Positions 23,343-34,999 of a DNA stretch of 64,000 nt are shown here, in pieces. The DNA is from Aurantiochytrium sp. KH105. Taxonomy: Eukaryota; Sar; Bigyra; Thraustochytrida; Thraustochytriidae. The stretch covers positions 1 through 64,000 of the forward strand of contig BGKB01000090.1 of assembly GCA_003116975.1 (NCBI GenBank), read 5' to 3'. The notes below the pieces were generated by a model, which searched no databases, was not told where the DNA came from, and was given only the letters and a program-made list of their open reading frames with translations. Each line of letters starts with the position of its first letter. The first letter of the stretch is position 1. The position numbers and the translations under genes were made by a program.

Positions 23343-23490
23343 TACAATCAACAAAAATGTGCACTTCAATTCCTTTCTTTTTCTTTACTCTTCCTTTCTT
23401 TTCCCTGACTGCTCCTTTATAACCTAACCTCTTTTTGGTTCACCATTTCGTATAAATAGAGTGTGCTTGACTCGTAGTTTCCGCTGAGGC

Positions 23491-25419
23491 CTACTGCTTG
23501 AAGATTACACCATGATGGTCCAAAAAATGTGCAAGTCGAGCACGCGCTACCGTAATGCCCGACTCTTTGAGCGCTGCCTGCACAGCCGACAGGTGCACGC
23601 ACTTGTTCATCAGCATGTTCTCGTAAAGCCGCTCGTTGCGCAATGACTGAGAGATGGCCTGGCAAATGGCCAGATTGAGCGCCTGCTCTCGCGCCGCGCC
23701 TGTGAGGCCCTCCAAGTTCGCTTGCGAGACAGTTGCGTCCGTCGCTGCCGAAACGTTCGACACATTTTTCGCGCGTTCCAAAACCTGGCGCACCTCGCTC
23801 TCCATGTCTTTTCGAGACGTGGCCATTGGCACGCCTGCCTCCTTGAGCGCGCGCCGCAAATCGCCACTCGGAATCGTGGCCAGCTCCAAGTCTGACAACG
23901 ACGATGATGATGTCGACGAGGGTAACAATGCAGGCCCGCATGCACGCGGAGACTTTGCCACGGCCGAAAGAAGGGATGTGCGGAATCGCGTCGGCGAAGG
24001 GCCCCCAGAAGTACTCGCACACTGGGAGGTCACGGTCCAAAGCGAGGCGCTAGTTCTGGAGTCCGTCTTCTTTTCTTGGTCCATACCTTCCCCCTCTTCC
24101 TCTTCCTCTTCCTCGTCATTGTCTTCGTCGTCGTCGTCTAGAACCACCATGCTCACTCGCGATTTTCCAGGTGCTTTGCGCATTGTTTCTGCCCCGGTGG
24201 TCGCAGGCAACGTATCGAGATGACTCGCTCCAGGCGCGGGGCGATGAACATTCGGCACGGGTGAACACGATGGGGAAAAGGACGAAGACGAGGATGGTGA
24301 GAGCACAAGGTTGGGCAACGGCCGTGACAAGGCCGCAACAATCGAAACATCTGCAGGCTGGGCCTCTGCGCTCTCGTTCGATTCAGCAGCCGTGTCCGAG
24401 CCCGAGTCCTGGAGCGCATCTTGCAGCGCCTGGGCCTCGACAAGATAATCAGCAAGCCTTGAGCGATACATTTGCAGCTCATGAATACGCGCATCAACAA
24501 GATCTAGCCGTCGGCGCACGTCGATCATGCTCGAAGGAAGAGATCCGGTCAGCAGCAATGGTTTCACCTGCTTGCGCGCCGTCGAGGGTCGCGTTGCCGT
24601 CGATCCGGGAGGGTGGACTCTCTTTTCGCGAGGTGCCCGCCCGCCCGAGGGGATTCTACGTTTCCGCGCAGTGGCCTGTACGTTGGCGTCCTGGGCGCGA
24701 TTTTCCGAGCTCGGGTTCGCAGCAAGACAACTCTTGAGATGCGCATTTTGAGCAGCGAGACTCTTGCCTGAAAAGTCCTGTGCACAGGCAAGGCAACGAT
24801 CAAGGCGCGGAGCTTGAGGCTGCGTTTCGGGAGCCGGACTCGTGCCGCCCTCGCTACACGTTTTGCACCCACACTTATCGATTGCAAAGGTCCACGAGCC
24901 AACCCCAAGAATGTCCCCGACGCGCACAGTTTGCGGGGAATCCTTTTGCGAGAACTCGCGGCCATTCAGGGTTGATCCATTCAAGCTGCCAAGGTCCTCG
25001 GCCTGCCAGCACGGTGCGGTGTCAGTGCTCTCGTCTTTTTTCGCCTCCTTTTCACCCGAGACCTCGGCAGCGTCGGCGACCCACAACCGGAGGTGCTTGC
25101 GCGAGACCTCTGGGTCAGGAATGGTGAGTTTCTTGTCAGCAGGCCCTCGCTCCGGCAGTAGCTTGCCTCTGCCAAGCACCACGCCCGTGCCAGCGATTAC
25201 GAACCGATACTCTTCGCGCCGCTTGCCCTTGGCCACGAGCACGAGGTGCTTGGGCTCGTCCTCGTCGTCAAGTTTACCATCCGCGTTGGCGTCCGCGTTG
25301 GCGCGCCCCGAGGCAGACTTGCTGCCAGACTCTCGAGCCTCGCGCTCCGGCGTCGACGGCGCAGACGACGCGGACGCCGACGACGAGATGACCACGACCG
25401 AGGCGTCGAGGTCCGCCAT
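23491..25419 (-). CDS. FHA-domain protein with SLX4-like C-terminus
   Basis: Single-exon gene of 642 residues, stop 148 bp from the stop of the convergent PELP1-like gene. Domains: an FHA domain about 58-181 with the phosphothreonine-binding residues Gly83-Arg84, Ser106-x2-His109 and Asn147-Gly148; a C2HC finger Cys209-x2-Cys212-x14-His227-x3-Cys231 of UBZ4 type; a basic and Ser-rich linker with an acidic DDDDEDNDEEEE run; a SAP-like helix pair at about 516-549 (DLRRALKEAGV); and residues 596-642 (LSAVQAALKESGITVARARL, then FLDHHGVIF), which match the conserved C-terminal SLX1-binding domain of SLX4. UBZ4 + SAP + CCD is the SLX4 layout; an FHA domain at the front is not part of SLX4 as I know it. 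Likely role: nuclease scaffold for branched DNA repair, targeted by phosphorylation (inference). Confidence 0.72.
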   Translation of the reverse strand: MADLDASVVVISSSASASSAPSTPEREARESGSKSASGRANADANADGKLDDEDEPKHLVLVAKGKRREEYRFVIAGTGVVLGRGKLLPERGPADKKLTIPDPEVSRKHLRLWVADAAEVSGEKEAKKDESTDTAPCWQAEDLGSLNGSTLNGREFSQKDSPQTVRVGDILGVGSWTFAIDKCGCKTCSEGGTSPAPETQPQAPRLDRCLACAQDFSGKSLAAQNAHLKSCLAANPSSENRAQDANVQATARKRRIPSGGRAPREKRVHPPGSTATRPSTARKQVKPLLLTGSLPSSMIDVRRRLDLVDARIHELQMYRSRLADYLVEAQALQDALQDSGSDTAAESNESAEAQPADVSIVAALSRPLPNLVLSPSSSSSFSPSCSPVPNVHRPAPGASHLDTLPATTGAETMRKAPGKSRVSMVVLDDDDEDNDEEEEEEEGEGMDQEKKTDSRTSASLWTVTSQCASTSGGPSPTRFRTSLLSAVAKSPRACGPALLPSSTSSSSLSDLELATIPSGDLRRALKEAGVPMATSRKDMESEVRQVLERAKNVSNVSAATDATVSQANLEGLTGAAREQALNLAICQAISQSLRNERLYENMLMNKCVHLSAVQAALKESGITVARARLAHFLDHHGVIFKQ

Positions 25420-28257
<2,838 letters not shown>

Positions 28258-28536
28258 GCGTTTCTTTCCAGCAGATCAGATTCCATACGCGCGCGGCCTC
28301 GTTCCGTCAACCCCACGAAAAAAAAAAGAATGAGACAAACCTAAAAGCGAGATTTTGCCTTTTGCAGAGAGTACACTGTATACTTTGTTTCTACCTTTTT
28401 TCAAAAACCAGATTGGATTGGACTGGATTGACTTCAAGTGCTTGGCATTTGTTTCAAACATGAATGACTGCAAACTTTGCAATGGTGGCAAATAAAAAAA
28501 TAAGAACAAAAAGAAAAAAGACCGGGCGTTTTGGCT

Positions 28537-28700
28537 GACCACGTGGTCTGCCCAGCCTCTTGAAAACAAAAGAATGCCTACTTCAATCTTGCAAATCGGA
28601 AAGCTAGCCAATCTGCAACGACCACGTGGTCACCGCTTCTCTCTTTTTCATTTTTCTTTTTTTCCTCACCACGTCATTTTCATGACCACGTCATTTCCGC
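28537..28700 (+). promoter_or_regulatory. G-box/CRE-like ACGT motifs upstream of ARF gene C
   Basis: Two perfect 12-bp palindromes gaccacgtggtc at 28537-28548 and 28620-28631, then ccacgtcatt at 28669 and 28686 and ccacgtctga near 28718. CACGTG is a bHLH/bZIP site and ACGTCA a bZIP half-site in plants and fungi; use by this organism is inferred. Confidence 0.5.
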
Positions 28701-28945
28701 GAAAGAAAGCAAGTGGACCACGTCTGACTTTAATCTCTACTCACTGTCAATGTGATACACGTCCTTTTCTCTATTCACGGAGCAGAGCAGAGCAGTGCAG
28801 TGCAAAGCAGCAGAGCGAGAACCAAGTTGCCACGGAGAGAAGCAAATCTACAACCTCTCTTTCGCGCAATCAATCATCTTTTCCGCGTACACCATCGCAG
28901 TCTTCAAGATATCAAAGTTCAGACTTGTATACGGCCGAACTCACA

Positions 28946-29518
28946 ATGGGTGCTCTTCCCTCGGTATTCATGGACAAGATGATGGCGCAATGGGCGTCGT
29001 ATTTTACGACCGAAGTAAGACTTTTAATGGTAGGTCTCGACGCTGCAGGCAAAACTACAGTGTTGTATAGACTCAAGCTCGGCGAAGTCGTCACCACGAT
29101 CCCTACGATTGGCTTCAATGTGGAGACTGTCCAGTACCAAAACATCAACTTTACCGTGTGGGATATCGGCGGTCAGAACAAAATCCGTGCGCTTTGGAGG
29201 TACTACTTTGCCAATACCAACGCCATCGTCTTTGTCATTGACAGCAACGACCGAGATCGGGTCGAGCAAGCTCGCGAAGAACTTCACAAACTTATGGTCG
29301 AGGACGAACTTCGTGGTGCCGCCGTGCTCGTTTTGGCCAACAAACAAGACCTTCCCCACGCTATGACTGCTGCAGAGCTCGCCGACAAGCTCGACCTTCA
29401 CAGCATTCGAGGCCACAACTGGTTCATTCAGTCCTCCTGTGCAACGTCGGGCGACGGTCTTTTCGAAGGCTTGGACTGGGTCGGCAAAGCGGTTGCTCAA
29501 AATGCAACAAAATCCTGA
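28946..29518 (+). CDS. Intronless ARF-family GTPase (gene C)
   Basis: Single exon, 190 residues from ATG 28946; the open frame further upstream is leader sequence. N-terminus [20 protein letters not shown] keeps Gly2. P-loop GLDAAGKTT, switch 1 [36 protein letters not shown] and CATSGDG are present. It differs from genes A and B in the [13 protein letters not shown] and interswitch-adjacent positions and in a longer C-terminus (AVAQNATKS), so it is a divergent ARF rather than a plain copy. The codons for FTV are continuous where A and B have two introns, which suggests origin by retroposition or intron loss. A tandem duplicate follows at 30186. Confidence 0.93.
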   Translation: MGALPSVFMDKMMAQWASYFTTEVRLLMVGLDAAGKTTVLYRLKLGEVVTTIPTIGFNVETVQYQNINFTVWDIGGQNKIRALWRYYFANTNAIVFVIDSNDRDRVEQAREELHKLMVEDELRGAAVLVLANKQDLPHAMTAAELADKLDLHSIRGHNWFIQSSCATSGDGLFEGLDWVGKAVAQNATKS

Positions 29519-29912
29519 CAACCATGGCATAAATCTAAAGAATGATGAAAACGGTTCATGACAAGCATGCTCCCTTCCGTCTTGTCATTTCTTTTTTAGA
29601 ACCGATCAAACCCGATCAAACCACAATTTATGACCTCTGTATGCGGTGGGTAGTCGCCTTTCTTCTTGCTCATTTCTGATTTTCCTTTTACCAGGCCATA
29701 CTTCAAATGGCACCTCTTCCAAAGCGAGATTTTGACTTTTGCAGAGTATACTGTATACTTTTTTTCTACTTTTTTCAGAAACCAGATTGAGTTGGACTGG
29801 ATTGACTTCAAGTGCTTGGCATTTGTTTCAAACATGAATGACTGCAAACTTTGCAATGGTGGCAAAAAAAAATAAAATAAGAACAATAAGAACAAAGAAC
29901 GGGCGTTTGGCT

Positions 29913-30075
29913 GACCACGTGGGTCTGCTCGACCTCTTGAAGACAAAAGAGTGCCTACTTTAAGCTTGAAAATCGCAATGCCAGCCAATCTGCAATGACC
30001 ACGTGGTCACCGCTTCTCTCTTCTTCTTTTTTTTTTTTTTTTTCCCCTCACCACGTCACGTCACGTCACGTCACA
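29913..30075 (+). promoter_or_regulatory. ACGT-motif cluster upstream of ARF gene D
   Basis: Counterparts of the gene C sites: gaccacgtgggtc at 29913-29925 (now imperfect), gaccacgtggtc at 29997-30008, and an expanded array of four cacgt units at 30051-30073 (ccacgtcacgtcacgtcacg...), giving several overlapping ACGTCA sites about 110-135 bp before the ATG. Confidence 0.5.
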
Positions 30076-30185
30076 GAGTAGAGCAATCTACAAACTCTTT
30101 TTCGCGTAATCAATCATCTTTTCCGCGTATACCATCGCAGCCTTCAAGGTATCAAAGTTCAGACTTGTATACGGCCGAACTCACA

Positions 30186-30758
30186 ATGGGTGCTCTTCCC
30201 TCGGTATTCATGGACAAGATGATGGCGCAATGGGCGTCGTATTTTACGACCGAAGTAAGACTTTTAATGGTAGGTCTCGACGCTGCAGGCAAAACTACAG
30301 TGTTGTATAGACTCAAGCTCGGCGAAGTCGTCACCACGATCCCTACGATTGGCTTCAATGTGGAGACTGTCCAGTACCAAAACATCAACTTTACCGTGTG
30401 GGATATCGGCGGTCAGAACAAAATCCGTGCGCTTTGGAGGTACTACTTTGCCAATACCAACGCCATCGTCTTTGTCATTGACAGCAACGACCGAGATCGG
30501 GTCGAGCAAGCTCGCGAAGAACTTCACAAACTTATGGTCGAGGACGAACTTCGTGGTGCCGCCGTGCTCGTTTTGGCCAACAAACAAGACCTTCCCCACG
30601 CTATGACTGCTCCAGAGCTCGCCGTCAAGCTCGGCCTTCTTAGTATTCGAGGCCACAACTGGTTCATTCAGTCCTCCTGTGCAACGTCGGGCGACGGTCT
30701 TTTCGAAGGCTTGGACTGGGTTAGAAAAGCGGTTGCTCAGAATGCAACAAAATCCTGA
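30186..30758 (+). CDS. Intronless ARF-family GTPase (gene D), duplicate of gene C
   Basis: Single exon, 190 residues, almost identical to gene C. The visible differences cluster in one helix: [13 protein letters not shown] in C becomes [13 protein letters not shown] in D, plus Gly to Arg near the C-terminus (WVRKAV). Catalytic and nucleotide-binding motifs are unchanged. The low divergence, including flanks, points to a recent duplication. Whether both copies are expressed cannot be told, but promoter motifs are kept in both. Confidence 0.92.
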   Translation: MGALPSVFMDKMMAQWASYFTTEVRLLMVGLDAAGKTTVLYRLKLGEVVTTIPTIGFNVETVQYQNINFTVWDIGGQNKIRALWRYYFANTNAIVFVIDSNDRDRVEQAREELHKLMVEDELRGAAVLVLANKQDLPHAMTAPELAVKLGLLSIRGHNWFIQSSCATSGDGLFEGLDWVRKAVAQNATKS

Positions 30759-31457
30759 CAACCATGGCATAAACCTAAAGAATGATGAAAACGGTTCATG
30801 ACAATCATGCTCCCTTCCGTCTTGTCATTGCTTTTTTAGAACCGATCAAACCCGATCAAACCACAAATTATGACCTCTGTATGCGGTGGGTAGGCGCCTT
30901 TCTTCTTGCTCGTTTCTGATTTTCCTTTTACCAGGCCATAGGTTAAATGGCAACTCTTCCGCTTCTTGCAAAAATCTGTAAAAGGCAGCAGCTCATGCCA
31001 ACCAGGAGGGCTACAATGGCGTTCGATCACTACACTGAGAACAACCCCCGCTTCACAGTCCATGTGGGTGAGGCCTGAGAACTCGATTGGAATCTACCTG
31101 GGGACGCAGGTTTCCGCAAGTTCCTGGGTCTCGAATGCTCTACTTCAAGATGGGCATGCCATGCACCTGTAGCTGCTCGATCGAAACGACAAAATGAGGT
31201 GCGAAGGTAGACCCAGTACTATACTTTGATTTTCGATCGATAAAGACACAGTCAACCACTGCCAGCCAAATCCCGATTCTTCGCCTGGTCTAGAGGACAG
31301 AGCGCGCAGCAGCGCAGCAGGTCTACGCGGGACGCAGTGCGTAAGGCAGACGCGAGCACGCACGCAAGCACGCACGCAGGCACATACGCACGCACGCACG
31401 CGAGCACGCCCGCGCGCACGCACGGAAAGCGCACGCAAGCAGGCAAGCGCTTGAACC
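30759..31457. other. Intergenic
   Basis: First 200 bp is the duplicated 3' flank of gene D. An (ACGC)n-type array lies at about 31348-31425, ending about 30 bp before the next start codon. Nothing else seen. Confidence 0.6.
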
Positions 31458-31793
31458 ATGTGGTCTTCGCAGAACGACGACGATAGCACATCAGTGGACT
31501 ACGACCCGGACTGGTACGTTCGCGCCTCGCGCATGGAGAGGATCGTTCGGGGACCTTGCAGCTGACGTGCTTTTCTGCTCGCACCGCACAGGTATCAAAA
31601 GTACGAGGCGGAGCAGAAGAAGCGGCATCGCGAAGCCGTCATTGCCAACGCTGGCTACGGCTACCTCTTTGGCCAGGTCATCGGCACTTCCGCCTACGTG
31701 CTGCAGACGCGCCACGCCGGGCCCCAGGCGCTCAGCGCCGGCGCCTTCATGGGCCTCTGCCTCTCCGTGGGCTTCCTCATGCGCTCGCTGTAG
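31458..31793 (+). CDS. Small two-exon membrane protein, unknown family
   Basis: Exon 1 31458-31513 and exon 2 31592-31793 with a 78-bp intron (gtacgt...cacag) give 85 residues. The split codon restores Trp and joins DYDPDW to YQKYEAEQKKR. The N-terminal 30 residues are acidic then basic and soluble. The rest looks like two short membrane segments (about 38-53, GYGYLFGQVIGTSAYVL, and about 63-84, ALSAGAFMGLCLSVGFLM) ending RSL. The size and Gly-rich helices recall small mitochondrial inner-membrane subunits, but I do not recognise a family. The splice consensus and the clean hydrophobic pattern support a real gene. Confidence 0.72.
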
Positions 31794-32156
31794 CGCGCGT
31801 CCATCCTAAAGTGAAAAGTATCTTTTCCTTTATCAAGCCCTGGCTCGCCCTGGCATGCGAGAAACAACAAACCCAAATTTGCAAAGAGCAAAAGAAGCAA
31901 AAAGAGCAGCAGCAGAGCCGCAACGGCGACGACGACGACGACGACGACGAGAACGAAAACGACGACGACAGTGAACAACAGCGACTGGCACCGGGCGCTC
32001 CGCACGCGTGGCGGGACGCGAGACGCGTTGCCTGCGTAGGCAGGCAAGGGCAAAAAGAGGCCGGGAGAGTAGCAGGCAAACGAAGCAAGCAAGGATTGCG
32101 GAGCAGGAGCCGACGTGTGGAAAACGAAACGAGGTCGAGGAGGATCCAGCAGCATC
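31794..32156. other. Short intergenic region, ATG7 5' flank
   Basis: Contains a CGA/ACG run (about 31925-31970) and purine-rich sequence. No gene seen; probably the ATG7 promoter and leader. Confidence 0.55.
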
Positions 32157-34181
32157 ATGGCGTCGCCGGCAGAGGTGCCTCTCGAAGGCTTCAGGAGCAT
32201 GGTAGATCCCGGATTCTGGGGCGTTTTTGCCAAAGCCAAACTTGAAAAGTTCAAGCTCAGTGAAGCGCCCGTGCAACTCAACGGATGGTACGCCCCAGGT
32301 CGCGCAGCGGGCATGGCACCCATCCTCCGCGTCACAGGCCAAGACTTGCTCTTCTCCACCTCGGACGACGCGCAAGACAAACTTCACGGCGAAGACCCGA
32401 ACGCTTTCCGCGCAGACGGACTTCTCCTCAACGCAAACACCGTCGAAGACTTCAAGAACCTCGATAAGCGCAAGCTTTTGGACGACTCCGGCCACGAGCT
32501 TTTAAACGCCATCGACGCAGGTCAAGTTGAGCAAGATCCAGCGCGTCTCGTACCCTTTCGCGTCATCTCATATGCAGACCTCAAACGGCACAAGTTCATC
32601 TACTGGTTCTGCTTTCCGTCAATTTCCCCAACCTCGGCCGGATTACACCTGTCAGACCTCGCGAGCGCGAGCACGAGTGGAATTGTCAGCGAGGTCGCAC
32701 TCCGCGAAGCCCTTGCGCATCGCGGGGCAGGCTTTTTTGCGATCGAGGCGTCCACGGGCCGCATTCTCAATCTTGCCGAGGCCCGCGAACGGGACAGCTC
32801 GGAACTTGCCTGCCTCTGTATGGTGGATCCCAGCACGCACGCCTCGCAGACGGGCTGGCCGCTACGCAATTTTGCCTTTTGGGCCGCGCGTCGCTTGCCA
32901 GGCTTGGCCGAGCGAGCCGACGCAATGCCCATTCTCTGCCTTCGCCGAGACGCCGCATCCTCTTTGGTCGTGCGCCTGCGCGCCGCTGCCGAGACCACCA
33001 CGGCGTCAGGAAGTGATGCCATCACGGCAACGGGCTGGGAGCCCAATGTCCAGGGCAAAATGGGTCCACGGCTCAGTGACCTTAGTGCGCAGCTTGACCC
33101 GGCCAAGCTCTCGCAGGCAGCGAGCGATCTCAACCTCAAGCTCATGCGCTGGCGCGCGCTTCCCTCACTCGACACCGACCGCCTTGCGCAGACGCGCTGC
33201 TTCCTCGTGGGTTCCGGAACCCTGGGCTGCTCGGTCGCACGCTGCCTCTTGGGCTGGGGCTTTCGAAAGATCACCATGCTCGACAATGGCCGCGTGTCAT
33301 ACTCTAATCCAGCACGCCAGTCACTATTTACGCATGAGGACTGCGCGAACGGGGGACGCCCCAAGGCCGAGGCTGCCGCCGAGGCCTTGCGCGCCATTCT
33401 TCCCGGCGTCGACGCCCAAGGCGTGCAGCTCGACATCCCCATGCCTGGTCACTTTGTTAGCACGCCTGCAGAGCTCGAAAAAGCGCGTGCATCGGTCGCG
33501 CAACTTGAGGACCTGGTCCAGGGGCACGACGTGGTGATTCTGCTTACGGATACGCGGGAGTCCCGATGGTTGCCGTCGCTCTTGGGCGCCAAGCACGACA
33601 AGCTCGTCCTGAATTCAGCACTTGGCTTCGACTCCTTCATGGTTATGCGGCATGGCCACGGCCCTGGCGTCGCCGACACAAGTCGCCGTCTCGGCTGCTA
33701 CTTTTGCAACGATGTTGTTGCACCGCAAAACTCCATGAAGGACCGTACTTTGGATCAGCAGTGTACGGTGACGCGTCCAGGACTTGCTCCGATTGCCGGC
33801 GCCGTTCTTGTCGAGCTCTTGGTCGGTCTCTTGCATCATCCGCAAGGGAATCGTGCTCCGCCACTCGAGGATGGCGCAGATGATCATGCGGGCCTCGACG
33901 GTCTCGGCGCCCTCCCGCACCAGGTCCGCGGCTCTCTCCGCACCTTTGCAAACGCTAAAATCACCGGCGAAGCCTTCCCTCAATGCACAGCGTGTTCTGC
34001 CTGCGTTGTCGATGCCTATTCCGCTCAGGGTTTCGAGATGCTTCTTCATGCTTTCAACAAGCCAGACTATCTTGAGGACCTCACGGGTCTCACGGAGCTC
34101 CGCAACTCTGCCAATCTCGACAGTCTTTTGGACGACGATCTTCTCGATGACTTTGACGACGATCCCGACGCCCTTCTCTAA
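32157..34181 (+). CDS. ATG7: ATG7, E1-like enzyme of autophagy
   Basis: Single exon, 674 residues. The frame is open upstream to 32115, but the ATG at 32157 begins MASPAEVPLEGF with family-like sequence soon after (FWGVFAKAKLEKFKLSE). The N-terminal domain (about 1-300) includes FIYWFCFP, typical of ATG7. The adenylation domain starts near 345 with the nucleotide-binding GSGTLGCSVAR (Gly352) and ITMLDNGRVSYSNPARQSLF. The catalytic cysteine is Cys536 in LDQQCTVTRPG. Zinc-binding-like Cys pairs (GCYFCND; CTACSACV) are present. The tail is acidic, ending DDDPDALL. ATG7 activates ATG8 and ATG12 by thioester formation and passes them to ATG3 and ATG10. Length fits the family. Confidence 0.96.
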   Translation: MASPAEVPLEGFRSMVDPGFWGVFAKAKLEKFKLSEAPVQLNGWYAPGRAAGMAPILRVTGQDLLFSTSDDAQDKLHGEDPNAFRADGLLLNANTVEDFKNLDKRKLLDDSGHELLNAIDAGQVEQDPARLVPFRVISYADLKRHKFIYWFCFPSISPTSAGLHLSDLASASTSGIVSEVALREALAHRGAGFFAIEASTGRILNLAEARERDSSELACLCMVDPSTHASQTGWPLRNFAFWAARRLPGLAERADAMPILCLRRDAASSLVVRLRAAAETTTASGSDAITATGWEPNVQGKMGPRLSDLSAQLDPAKLSQAASDLNLKLMRWRALPSLDTDRLAQTRCFLVGSGTLGCSVARCLLGWGFRKITMLDNGRVSYSNPARQSLFTHEDCANGGRPKAEAAAEALRAILPGVDAQGVQLDIPMPGHFVSTPAELEKARASVAQLEDLVQGHDVVILLTDTRESRWLPSLLGAKHDKLVLNSALGFDSFMVMRHGHGPGVADTSRRLGCYFCNDVVAPQNSMKDRTLDQQCTVTRPGLAPIAGAVLVELLVGLLHHPQGNRAPPLEDGADDHAGLDGLGALPHQVRGSLRTFANAKITGEAFPQCTACSACVVDAYSAQGFEMLLHAFNKPDYLEDLTGLTELRNSANLDSLLDDDLLDDFDDDPDALL

Positions 34182-34999
34182 AGGCGAGCGAGTGTTGCTT
34201 GCTGGCTGGCTGGCTGGCTGGCTGTGGCTGGCTGGCTGCATCATGTTCTAGTTCTCGTCACTCACAATCTCTATTCTACGTCACCTCGTGCGTGCGCTTC
34301 ATCTTCTCTTCAGTCTCAGCTATTTCCAAGCCTAGGTTCATTGCCTCTCCTTTGTGCTTATTCATCTTAACATATTTCTGCTCTTGCCTGTGCTCCTCTT
34401 TATGTTTTATCGAAAATCCACCAAGAACATGTGAGTGTGAGCGCGGGGTCGGTGGTGCAAAACTGTGAACATTGGCATTTTTCCTCATCAACATCAGATG
34501 ATCGTCTTTGGTATGCTCGCGTGCCACCAATGTTCTGATCATTCGTCGGTCCGCCGCTTGATCGACTCTCCAGCATACTGCGCGCGTCCCGCGCGTCGCG
34601 GTCTCGCTTGCCGTGCTCAAGCCGGAGCTTCCTCACCTCCTTCACCTTGTCGTGAATTCGTCAGTAATTCGCCAACTGACGGTTAGGTTGGTCTGCCTGC
34701 TGCTGCAGCAATGAATGATGATGAGACCGAGCGCGCAACAGGCAATCAATCAATCCATCAATCGACCAGATCGAGGCGGCTCGGCCGAGGGCGGCCGGTG
34801 GAGACGGCGGCACGCGCGAGGACGGGCGCGAGCGGCGGCAAGAGATCGCGCGCAATCGCAACAACGCAAGCGGCAGGTGGGATTGTGATCCGATCATCAT
34901 CCTCGCTCGCGCACGACTCGCTCAGGCAAGACGGAGGTCACGGCAGGACGCACGTCGACGGCGACAGAGCCAACGACCGCAGCGGCGGCAGCAACGACA
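34182..34999. other. Intergenic with (GGCT)n repeat
   Basis: A ggct array (about ten units) lies at 34198-34240 just beyond the ATG7 stop. The remainder is ordinary sequence leading to the next start, with no supported gene. Confidence 0.6.

Larger units (their letters stand above)
28343..30957 (+). repeat. Tandem duplication of an ARF gene unit
   Basis: Unit 1 is about 28343-29720 and unit 2 about 29721-30957. Each begins with gcgagatttt followed by a gene-free leader, ACGT-containing promoter motifs, the intronless ARF gene and about 190 bp of matching 3' flank. The offset is 1378 at the left edge and 1240 across the coding region, because unit 2 lacks about 135 bp of leader sequence. Confidence 0.92.

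Noticed and set aside
23451-23458. TATA-like tataaata between the convergent PELP1-like and FHA genes
   Set aside because: It lies at the 3' ends of both genes and points into the antisense of the FHA gene; no gene follows.
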